Positions 54,608 through 64,000 of a stretch of DNA of 64,000 bases are shown here, piece after piece; position 1 is the first letter of the stretch; every line of letters begins with the position of its first letter. The DNA lies in assembly GCF_040954835.1 (NCBI RefSeq), contig NC_090698.1, positions 27,457,501 to 27,521,500 of the forward strand, written 5' to 3'. The notes beneath the pieces were generated by a model. The model saw only the letters and a list, made by a program, of their open reading frames with translations, was not told the DNA's origin and made no database searches. The DNA comes from Lepisosteus oculatus (taxonomy: Eukaryota; Chordata; Actinopteri; Semionotiformes; Lepisosteidae). A program made the translations under genes and the position numbers.

Positions 54608-57600
54608 CTGCAGGCACACGAAACACTGATCAATGCTTGTTCTGATTTCTGTTTACAAATACATTTGTTTCAGGGAAAGGACAGGTAACTTTAAAGATAA
54701 CCTGAAGGAAAAAAAGCTGCTGTGCTTTGGCTAGATGTCTTAAGTACCCTTCTCCAAATATCACATAACATTTAGTAGACAAACTGTATGCAAAGTACAG
54801 AAGACAAAATCATATATAACAGGTCAAACTCATTTTTTCTAGCATCAGATTAAACCCTGGATGTGCTACATTACAAGCATTTTAATTTACAGACCAAGTA
54901 GTCTGTATTGGTTTGGCTGTGAACCCACTGACCTCACTGCAAGAGACCAGCAGACGACACTATGAGCTAAACAACCTTTAAGGTATTGCTTGATATACAA
55001 ATTGAGGTTTTAACAGTAATTCAGTTTGTATGTCAATCACATAATCCATATTCATGAATGCATAATGTTGTTTCAAAGAAACAGAAGCCTATCAAATGAA
55101 GGTATGGATAAATACCGGACTTAAAAAGACTTGAAGTACGGAATGTACAAATAAAGCTCATTTTACTTTGCAGGTTAGGTGCCCCAGCCACTTCCTATCC
55201 CACCGAGGCTGCAGTAGTTAATTCTAACTTGCTCACTGTCAAATGTGAAGACATTCAAATTTTCACCAAACTCATTTTCGCTTCTGCGGGTGTGTATGTG
55301 AACCTAACAACACAAATGAAGTGCATCCCTGACTGCAAGGCCCTTACTTACTTTCCACCCCCGCTGGTGATGGCTGGTGTGGTCCGGGTCAGCAGATCGG
55401 AGATCTGGGACGATAGCTTGGTTTTGGCCGCCGTCTGCTGCTGCACGCGGACCTCGGCCGCGTCCGCCAGGTGCATCAGAGTCTTCCTCTCCGGGCTCTC
55501 CTCGAAGTTCTTACAGCCGATGCACTTGCAGATCGAAGAGCACATAATCTTCGCCTGTATCCGGGCAAAGGTCAGATTTACAGTACACTTGGCCTCCTAA
55601 TTAGAAGCCCTTTAAAAACAGATCTAACATGCTTTCAGTGGCATTGAAGAACAGGAGGAAGGGTTTGAATTTAACCTGAAATCAATCTATTCGCAAGGCT
55701 AAATTTGAGTATATGACTTTATTTTTATCTTAAATATCATTTTTAATCTGCCCCTGGAAAACATTCTGATTAATATTGTGTGAAATAGTGATTTTGCTAA
55801 CCAGACAAATTAAAAGCTCTAAGCACAACAGGCTATTCGTTTTATTCAATTTAAGAGGGGGTACTATAGCATCCACCAGGACTATGAGAGCGATAGTGCC
55901 GCAGCTGTTCGGGAATTCATGCGGCAGGGAGATGCACAGGCCGGAGACAGTGATCTCACCTCATAGCACTCGCAGTAGTTCTTGAGGCAGCCGGATCTCT
56001 TGCAGTTACAGCCCTTGCTGTGCCGACGGTCTGACTCCCCTTCCTTCCCTTTCCCAATCTTCGGCTTGAAAGCTTCGGGATTTCGATCGAGACAGGCCTG
56101 CAAATACATCGCGAGCACCGATCTTGAGCAAGAGGCACGCAAAAGGAAGTTTGCTGCAAGCAAAAGATGACTACAACTACAAATGTTGCACTTTTAAACG
56201 GGCAAAACAAATGATATCAGCCACGCGCTTGAATTGAAAGGTCTTTTCACAGGGGCTGCCAATTGGCTCCCACTGTGAAGAGCTTGCTCACAGTGCAGGT
56301 CAATCCAAATAGAGCTCAGCCCTGCTGGGCCGAGACTGGACTAAGCCACTAGCTAAGAGTGACCAGATTAGTAAGCAGCGGGATAAGCACTGCTAGGGCT
56401 GGGTGTCTCGGGCCTGCCCCGTAACAGTGGCCCGAGAGTCCCATTGGTCCTGCAATCCTCAGGACTCCCGGCATGAAAAACGCTGGACGCACATGAAAAG
56501 TGCAGATTTCAGAAGACTGCATGCACTGTCCTTGTCTGGCCAGAGGTGCTCGACAGCTATAAAATTGAGCTATTTTACAATTGGGGGAATCCAAATTTGT
56601 AAAGAAACAATAAGACAATGCATCAGTGAACTTAACATTAATAAAAAGTTAAAGGTACTGTAAGAATCGTTTCAAGCATTTACCCAGTTTGCTTTACATC
56701 CTATTTAATATCAACTAATTGATGTGCATGTGCAAGTTTCCAATGACCAAAAAGCATTTTACTGTACTGCCAGCTCTTTTTCTAATGGATTTACCTTAAT
56801 TGCCTTCAGCCGCTCAGTCTCGTGCTCAAGGTTGTTAAAGCAGTTAGTGCAGTTACAGTTATTACAGAACTCTCCATTCGCAAAACAGTCACAGTACCTA
56901 CAAAAACAAAATGGCTTTTGATCAGAACTCTTCAGATGGGAATTTAGAGATAACTTGTTTCCTCTTTCAGGCTATCAGGTGCAGTGATGTCTGTTAAAAA
57001 AATCTCTAGTTCAGTGAACCACTTTGCTTTTCATGACAAAAGCAGTATAATAATATAGGCTTAGAGAATCTTGGAGAATGAATTAACTTACAATTTGAGG
57101 CACTGCGATTTTGTGCAGTTACATGGTTTTCTTGGTCTGGACGCAGAATCCGATGGAGACAACCTGCGTTCCAATAAAAAAAACAACAACATTTAAAACA
57201 AAAACATAAATCCTGAAAAATCTGTTTTCATTTAAGAAGTGTCCTTGCATTAACAATCAATCAGTAAAAATCATGACAGATGTCACACACAATAAATACT
57301 TTGGTAAGTGATTTTTACATAAAAAATTTAAACCACAAAGCCAATCTTTAAAGATAGTAAATGTTGCCCTGTAACGTGCCTCTAAAAGATTTCATTTTGA
57401 AATTAAAGGTTAAAAAACTCAAGGGACTTTCACTTTGTTTCAGATAGATAACTCCAATAATTTACGGCTTAATAATAACACGGATGAAGACTAATTGTAT
57501 AAACAGGGGCTGCACATAACTTGCCTGACATGAACTGACTGCCCAAAATTCGACCTGGAAGCAAAACTAAGTGTCGAGCAAATTTCACATGGAATAATGC

Positions 57601-60600
57601 GTCTTCAAGTATAAGCACGTCTCTAACAGTTAAACAAACTGATCCAACTGTGCCTGCTTTTTAAAGGTGGTTTGTCTAATTAAGACCCTGTTAACACCAG
57701 CAATGACACGGTTTTATTTACTTTCCATGAGGGATGCTTATTGTGTTGTAGTAATTTGAAAAAAGAATTAGGAATTTGTCTTGGCTGCATAACAGGATAG
57801 TTGTCCATAGCACGTTATACAATATTTTAATGAGCATTAAGTTTTAGACTATAACTGTTCTACTAAGACAAATAATTAGCTGCCAAATAAAGTTATTGAA
57901 CATTTGGGTGCATGTTGCCTGTTAAAAATGTATCTTTGCATATCTAACTCTTAAAAATACTGTTTGTGCTACAAGATATACTCAATGCAGATCAGTTACA
58001 TGTGTAGGTAGCAAAAAAATCCTGAGCTTGTAGCTTGTTATTAAAAAGACTTAGCTGTTTACATTGACACCCCTACTAGACAATGTAAAGAAACAATACA
58101 AGGCTAACAAAATGGACAGATAAAAACAGAGAATTTACATGAAGGATGGTTAAGTTAAAATTATACAGTAAGACCTGAATTAGAAAATTGTGTGACCAAT
58201 ATTGGTCACCACAAAAAAGACTGCTGCTCTTGATTCACTCTGGAGAAGCACAACCAAGTACATCCCTGGGCTTACAAGAGTGCCCTTAACTGTGTTCAAG
58301 ACTCAAAAGGTTCAATTCCTTTGGCTGATAAGGAGATCTGCTTGTGCTAAATTCTGATTGAAAAATGAACAGAACTAAGTCATCCCCATTTGAAAATTGA
58401 CTTTTTTCATAATTCAGGGCTGCAATGCTGCTCAGCCTGACTCACCCATTGAGAGGCAACCTGGCCTGGGTCTGGATACCTGCAGAGGCCGCAAAACTGG
58501 TGTTGCTTGCTAAGGACACGAAGGTGGACTGCTGGAGCTGAGGGCAGACAGAGACTATTAGATCGTCCGTGCGGAGGGGCCTCCCGAGCAGCTCAACCAG
58601 GAAAGACGCAGACTGCCCAGGGGCTGGCCTGAGCCGCCTAGAAGTACGACAACATAGACCGTAGAAACCAGACTGGCCCACAAAAACACACTCACCTGAA
58701 TCGAGAATCGCCAAGGTCCAGAGATTCGGCACCGGTAGAAGAGGCATGTCGATAGACGAGGAGGAACACAATTAGCAACAGACAGAATCTAAACTGACAC
58801 ACATTACACTTGCACATGGAGAAATATTGTAAATACTGTAATGGCCATGTGAATCTTTTGCATTGCTGGCATTACGGACCTTTTCTTGCTTCAGGTTTAA
58901 ACAGTAGTAAGCAAGTCTGTAATTGGCTGTATCTGACTGAACAAGTGGGAGGAGTCTTGTGTTGAGATGTGTCCGGGATCTGTGTTCAGTGTTTCAGAAG
59001 AAGCAGTGGGAAGTGTTTAGTGGAGAAACAACTGGAATTACTTATGCATCTTTTGTGATGTTTTTCAGAATAATGTGGCCAAGTATTGTCCCTTCCATTA
59101 AGCGTTTTATTCAGAGGTAACAATATAAAGGTTCTTCACAGTAACTGGAAATGACAGCTTTAAGAGTTGAATAATTATTCAATTATCTTCAATTGAAGAT
59201 TTAGACAGAATATTGCTCAAAAAAGATATTTAGCATTCAGATACTCTTCCGCTAATTTTTCATGATATACAATTTATTACCACCTTAGAGAAAAAGCTGG
59301 TATGGAGAGCTGAACAAATCAATATTAGAGAGCATCTTAATAAAGGTAACTTGAGCCCGACTCCTAAATAGGAAGTTCCTGCAATTAAAAGCCTGTGATA
59401 ATTGTGATGGAGAATAGGGGAACAGGAAACCTTTAAGTGAACTGTGCAAGACAAAATAACACTAGACAGACTAAAATTATATCAACTGGGATGCGCAAAT
59501 CTAAATAAACAACAATAATGACAAAACAAGCAACATATCTGGATGACTTAGTGTGTCTTGAGGCAGTCCACATTAACAAATCCAGGAATAACAACGAACA
59601 AGTCAGATACATGTAGGGGAGATATTCCTGTTCTTGAGTTTAAGAATGAACACCCAAATCTCAAGAGATCTTTATTTAAAAAGTGTTTCCTATATAATCT
59701 GGACTGTAACTAAAAATGCTCAAATCTTCCAAGGTGTAGATAAAAGACATGGCAGGGCATTGTAATGGAATAAATTACAAGTTTTTACATTGCAAATAAA
59801 CTATATTGTAGAATCTATAAGAGATTCATCTACATAGAATAATACACAGCATAAAATATAAAATATAAAAAACCATAACATTGTCATGGAATGAACTGCT
59901 GGTTGGGAAAGTTTAAAGCTGCAAACATTTAAACACTCTATTCGTGTACATCTGTCAAATGCTACAGGAAAAGCAATAAACCAGAGGTGATGCATTCCAT
60001 ACCTCCTGGCGTTAATGCAGTCAAATGCATGGCGTACTTGCCTGTGTGACATACTGAGCTGGTAAGACAGCATAGCCCACGTTGCCTGTGCCCGGGGCTG
60101 GTGCCAGGACAGTTCCTGGGGGCAGGCTAGTTAGATTGGGCTGAATCTGAGGTAAGGGAGTTGCTGGCATGATGAGCCTTTGCTGTGCCTGGCTGGTTGT
60201 AACAATCTGCGAGTTGGCGTTCAGAGGCTTAGGGACTACCTGCACCGGTGGGAAAAAAAGTGAAACCGCACGTTTGAGCACAATTCCAAACTGAGGCTTA
60301 TTTTGACTGAAAATGAGCTTGAAGCACAAACAACTGGGAGACAATCATGATTCCCAAGGGAATACAGTTTTACATAGAAAACGGTCTCTGAACACGCTCC
60401 GATTCAAACTGCAGAGCCCCTTAAAGAGGTTTCCTTACTTTATTCCATTAATTAAAGAGTACGTATCCTAATTCCCAATAAGTGGGTCATCTGTAAATCA
60501 CACTGCACTTACATTTTTACATTCCAAAGGTTCATAAACATCACAAATCAAAACACACATCTTCCTCACACTATGATCCAGTCTTGGGTTAACCACCTGT

Positions 60601-63600
60601 TAAGATGCCCAAGGGTTTGAAAAACTGCAGATCTCACCTGTTTCACGGTCTGCGCAGGAACAATGGGAACCGACATTCGGACTGGCGTGGTATTCACCAT
60701 CACTGGTTTGGCTGTGGGAATCATATTGCATGTGCCCGTCATTTCAATAGCTGATTAAAGAATATCTGTTATGTCTTTATGGACGTTCTGCGTGATTATT
60801 TTAGAACAGGAGTCCTGAAAATTCACAGACAAGTAAAATAAGACTAAAGAACCCAGTCCGGTTCAAAGACTTAAACCCTGATGATGTGATACATCTGCCA
60901 CTTTACACAACTTTTGCCCTTGACAGTTGTACAATTAGAAATGATTCCCTTTCTACATAAAGGGAAAATGCAAAGGACATAAAAAAATGCCTTCATACAT
61001 TCAGGCAGCTTTATTCACAGGTTAAACTAGCATCAGCTCAAAGTGTTTTCTTTTGTCAGTGAGGAAATTTAGGAAGGTAGCAATTCCAGGGAAGACGTAT
61101 AACCAGTAGGATTTAAATAGCTTTGTGGAACAGCTGCTAGCTATTATAAATATACGTCTTGTGCCAAGAACAGCAAGCGGCCTCAGACCAGCAGTTATAT
61201 ATCCCCTGCCAATTAAACAGTGACTGCGGAAACAGCAAATCAGGTTACTTTCATTTGTTTTCCGAAGACTCAAGTGGCTGAGATAATCTGAAAACGTCTA
61301 GTCTGAATCTTACGACCTTAGCAGCAAAAGTACTGATCTACTTCTTTTGTGGCAAGTCATTCAATAGGGTTTAATAATGGGTGGGCTAATTATAAACAGC
61401 TATTATTCTTTTAGGATCCAGTGAGCCGTTTCAGAAACTGGTATTTCTATATTGTGTAGAAGAATTTCTGATAAAGCAAGATTTCCAGTTGTTAATGGCA
61501 CAATATATAAACTACAAACGTTTCACTAATGTCTAAAGATCAGTATTTAGCATCTACATTGGGTTTCTCGTATACATAATGATAACACCAAAAAGCAGGA
61601 AACTTCTCAAGTTTCGGGTCTTTGTATTCATTACTAGTCAGTTAAAAAGCAAAAGATTCCCTTCCTATTTTTTTTCCCTAATGCAGTGCATAAACTCACA
61701 ATGTAAACATTATTGCCCATCTGTAGAAAATGGGTAAATCGTTAAATAATAATTCTTAAGAGATGGGTGCTACAATTCAGTGGTAGATGAAGTGGTTCCT
61801 TCAAATACGTGAATGTTTTTGGATCCTTTGCAATAAAGAGCAGTATAAAAATGCAATTAATGATTATTAATTACCACTATTGTGGGGCACTGGCTTTGGA
61901 CATTCTGGTTCAGAAGAGTGCCACCTACTGGTCCACTAAACCTACAGACAGCAGCAGCTTGGTTTTATTTAGAGGTCTCCCATCCCAGCACCGACGAGGC
62001 CCAGCCTTACTGAACATCAGGCTAGAAAGGGGCAGCACTGGTGTCAGCATGTCCAAGTATCTGACAGCACAATCTGCTTCTTACGAAAATCTCCTATTGC
62101 TGCTTCCTCTGGAGATCTCGAGTAACACCGAGAACAAGGTACACCGTGTACTGAAAGTGCAATAAATGAAAATCTTCTATAAAAAGCAAGGGGCTGTAAC
62201 CCTATGCAGCTCTGCACATGCTTTAGTCAGACTGGTAAAGCTTTTTGCTTTTCTGCCTGTTGCTATAGCGATCCTCTTCCCACCGCCCAGTGTGTGAAGG
62301 CCCTGACCTGTCTGCAGTGTGTGGGAGTTGGTGCTGGGGCTGCCGGTCTGCGGAGAGCTGCTGGCCGTGGAGGCGGTGACCAGGCGCACGTAGTGGAACC
62401 TGCTGCCCGGCACCTGGATCTGCTGCACGTTGGGCGAGGTGGCCAAGGGGAAGATGGTCTTGAACTGCGGGGTGCCCACTCCTCCTACTGCCACCGTCTG
62501 GACCGGCTTCACCGTCTGAACGGGGAGGAAAGGGATCAGCCGACCAATCAAGTCCATCAAGTCAATAAAACTTCTTCAGTTGTTCGGCAAGGGCTGCGAG
62601 CGAATTAAAATGGCGCTTAGTGCACCCAGAGAGGATAACCGAATAAAGAATGCGGTTACAAAGAAAAGCTCATCTTTTAACGAAAGATGTTCAGTAACAA
62701 AGTTATGTTTAGTCATTTGTTTTTATATTCTAATGTCAATGGCTGCATATCTGTGAATGTGTAAAGAGTGCACAGGAAATTACTTAAAAGCTGTCAATGT
62801 ATTTTTTTTTCAGTCTAAAAGAAAATTACCTCTCCTTCCAAGACATTACGGGGCTCGCAGTACAGGACAGAAACCCAGCTGACATTTGTGCTCTTGTGAA
62901 TTGAAACCGGACCCATCCAACTCTGAAAGCTCCCGATTCCTGAAGGCTTGGAGCCACTGACTGTGACCACTTCTAAATAGCCGGAGCCATAAAGGCCAAA
63001 CCACAGTCACCTCGAAAAGATCAGGGCAACAGCGAAGGGCCAGAGCCAAGCAGGACTTCTCAAGACGACGAGGCTGAAGCCGCAACCTCAGTGCTTTCAA
63101 GCAATGGCAGGATCAATTAACTCCGAAATAATAACCACTGGATGGGCTAGGTGGGCCGAGTGGCTGTTCCGATGAGGTTTACCTGTGGAGCAGAGTGATT
63201 AGAAACCACTTTGGCTGGCGAGGAGGGGGCAGACTGCTGCACTGCCAGTATGGGCTGGCCCAGGGCCACATTGATCGGGACGCCCACAGGTTTTTGGGGA
63301 GAGCTGGGGGACTGCGAGGCCATGGACACCACCGTTAGCTGCTGACGAGAGGCAGAAGCATTAAAGGATGAGCTGGGGAGCCAGAGCGAAGATACGTTTA
63401 TCGCTGTAGGCTCTGTTTTTACAGGAATACACATTTGTGCCATATCCAGACAGAAATTAAAATGACTTAAAACACACACATGGGGAAAGTCAGAAGCTTG
63501 GCTGCCATGCGTTCCCTTAATGTAAATTATGTTTTAATGACCAAAATGACTCAGATATTAAAAACCCAGTTCCACAGAGAAGCTCCACTGGAGTGATGTG

Positions 63601-64000
63601 GTATAACCACATACATCTAGATCCCTTGAACGGAAAAGCAGCATAGTTGGGATCTGCCCAAGACCATGAAGGGAAGAAATAAGAGAGCCCAGTCTGACCT
63701 TGCTGGGGGACTTAAGGGGAGAGATGGCGATCTTGCTGCTGGAGATACTTTGTGGCGTCGTGTTGAGGGTGGCGCTGACCACGCTGTCCGAGATGGCAAT
63801 CGTCCTTGGCGGTGTCCCTGGTGGGTTCTGGGAGAGGACCCTTCCTGAACATAAAAGGGGCAAAAATATTTCAAGAAAAGACTCTAATGGTTTTGCCCCC
63901 TACAGGGTTGCCTGTATACGGAGCCTGGATCCCTGCAAGCAACACGATAGGATGCCGGTCTATCACAAGGCAGACCCACAGACAAGCACACACTCGTGCC
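54406..64000 (-). CDS. lin54: LIN54, C-terminal 529 codons in 11 exons (5' end off window)
   Basis: LIN54 is the DNA-binding subunit of the MuvB core. With DREAM or B-MYB it recognises the CHR element (TTYGAA) in promoters of G2/M genes. Eleven exons give 529 codons plus stop, against 749 residues in human, so about 220 N-terminal residues lie to the right. In order: a Ser/Thr/Pro/Gln-rich region containing [10 protein letters not shown] and [20 protein letters not shown], then two CXC repeats with short linker, then the MuvB-binding helices ending [11 protein letters not shown]. Both Tyr residues that enter the DNA minor groove are present (LKLYCDC and LKNYCEC). All exon phases agree. One intron uses a GC donor. 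Introns not listed separately contain nothing recognised. Promoter and start codon are not in the window. Confidence 0.96.
55352..55554 (-). CDS. lin54: LIN54 exon: end of second CXC repeat and helix
   Basis: 67 codons plus two bases: [20 protein letters not shown] supplies the last zinc-binding cysteines, then [20 protein letters not shown] and [13 protein letters not shown]. Nearly identical to human. Donor GTAAGT. Confidence 0.97.
55960..56097 (-). CDS. lin54: LIN54 exon: linker and start of second CXC repeat
   Basis: 46 codons: [20 protein letters not shown], then [20 protein letters not shown] and E. It contains the second DNA-contacting Tyr (LKNYCEC). Phase 0, donor GTGAGA. Confidence 0.97.
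56795..56897 (-). CDS. lin54: LIN54 exon: first CXC repeat
   Basis: Split Leu plus 34 codons: [20 protein letters not shown], then [14 protein letters not shown]. The zinc-binding Cys spacing is intact. Donor GTAAAT. Confidence 0.97.
57092..57163 (-). CDS. lin54: LIN54 exon: start of first CXC repeat
   Basis: Split Gly, then [20 protein letters not shown] and CLK, with two bases of a split Leu. First cysteines of the CXC domain. Donor GTAAGT, acceptor ACGCAG. Confidence 0.96.
57164..60041 (-). other. LIN54 introns flanking the 58.4-kb exon
   Basis: Two AT-rich introns (57,164-58,445 and 58,538-60,041). Apart from the exon between them I recognise no gene or repeat. Confidence 0.5.
58446..58537 (-). 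CDS. lin54: LIN54 exon upstream of the CXC domain
   Basis: 30 codons plus two bases: [20 protein letters not shown], then [10 protein letters not shown] and GG of a split Gly. Compare human LQQSSYVSIASNSTF and [11 protein letters not shown]. Donor GTGAGT. Confidence 0.95.
60042..60239 (-). CDS. lin54: LIN54 exon with a GC donor
   Basis: 66 codons: [40 protein letters not shown], then [15 protein letters not shown]. Highly conserved. It ends CAG|GCAAGT, a GC-AG donor. The human protein continues directly from YVTQ into LQQSS, which fixes the boundary here. Phase 0. Confidence 0.95.
60638..60711 (-). CDS. lin54: LIN54 exon ([16 protein letters not shown])
   Basis: Split Ala plus 24 codons: [20 protein letters not shown], then TVKQ. 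It matches human [18 protein letters not shown]. Donor GTGAGA, acceptor CCCACAG. Confidence 0.95.
61884..62025 (-). mobile_element. 5S-rRNA-derived SINE (SINE3-like) relic
   Basis: On the plus strand GAGGTCTCCCATCCCAGCAC, then GAGGCCCAGCCTTACTGAAC and ATCAGGC, is the diverged reverse complement of the internal-promoter part of 5S rRNA, with a small deletion. Before it lies TGGCTTTGGACATTCTGG and GTGCCACCTACTGGTC, typical body sequence of this fish SINE. It lies in a LIN54 intron, in the gene's sense orientation. Confidence 0.65.
62308..62515 (-). CDS. lin54: LIN54 exon ([13 protein letters not shown])
   Basis: 69 codons plus one base: [40 protein letters not shown], then [10 protein letters not shown] and a Ser/Thr-rich tail. 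It aligns with human [21 protein letters not shown]. Donor GTCAGG. Confidence 0.95.
63183..63338 (-). CDS. lin54: LIN54 exon (Pro/Ser-rich)
   Basis: 52 codons: [40 protein letters not shown], then [12 protein letters not shown]. Phase 0 at both ends, donor GTAAAC. It does not align with the human isoform I remember best, so it may be variably spliced, but splice sites and frame fit. Using the alternative CAGCAG acceptor would add one Gln. Confidence 0.82.
63699..63844 (-). CDS. lin54: LIN54 exon, first one inside the window
   Basis: Split Gly plus 48 codons: [20 protein letters not shown], then [15 protein letters not shown]. It aligns with human GRVLSQSTPGTPSKTITIS and [12 protein letters not shown]. 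The gene continues to the right. Donor GTCAGA, acceptor TTCAG. Confidence 0.95.
63895..64000 (-). mobile_element. SINE, reverse orientation, cut by the window edge
   Basis: GATGCCGGTCTATCACAAGG and CACAGACAAGCACACACTCG match the reversed 3' half of the common SINE family. It lies in the LIN54 intron beyond the last exon seen. Confidence 0.6.

Noticed and set aside
61809-62165. 118-codon plus-strand open frame
   Set aside because: Runs through the 5S-derived SINE; a repeat artefact.

Overview
The window is nuclear DNA of a ray-finned fish. All recognisable genes are vertebrate genes with spliceosomal introns, and the introns and intergenic DNA carry fish-type SINEs, Tc1-like transposon relics and a 5S-rRNA-derived SINE. 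Three genes were found, all on the minus strand: the first exon of a stearoyl-CoA desaturase (about 6.0-6.2 kb, SCD5 by position), a complete SEC31A (coding 10.67-37.50 kb) and the 3' two thirds of LIN54 (54.4 kb to the right edge). From memory, SCD5, SEC31A and LIN54 lie in this order and orientation on human 4q21. Teleosts are thought to have lost SCD5, so an SCD at this locus hints at a non-teleost fish such as gar, bowfin, sturgeon or bichir. That is inference.

Layout. 1-5,953 is intron 1 of the desaturase, with a SINE and a decayed LINE. Exon 1 is at 5,954-6,167, and a CCAAT box lies about 240 bp upstream. 6.2-10.1 kb is intergenic with SINEs. SEC31A has 27 coding exons. Every splice phase agrees, giving 1,241 codons plus stop: WD40 propeller, alpha-solenoid, proline-rich linker, C-terminal helical domain. 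Intron 2 is almost entirely a Tc1 relic, one intron begins with GC instead of GT, and one intron contains a 50-bp minisatellite. Two CpG- and ETS-bearing promoter-like clusters (about 41.0 and 45.1 kb) may both drive SEC31A. 45.2-53.8 kb is intergenic with transposon relics. Human THAP9 sits in this position, and I see no THAP9 here. LIN54 contributes 11 exons (529 codons plus stop) with both cysteine-rich CXC repeats; its N-terminal exons and promoter lie beyond the right edge.

Functionally the genes are unrelated neighbours: membrane lipid desaturation in the ER, COPII coat assembly at ER exit sites, and DNA binding by the MuvB/DREAM cell-cycle complex. I found no CRISPR array, phage or virus, RNA gene, or clearly novel multi-gene system. 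The points most worth checking are a possible in-frame N-terminal extension of SEC31A from the 45-kb promoter, the Tc1-filled intron, two GC-AG introns, and the minisatellite, which stays in frame with its neighbouring exon.
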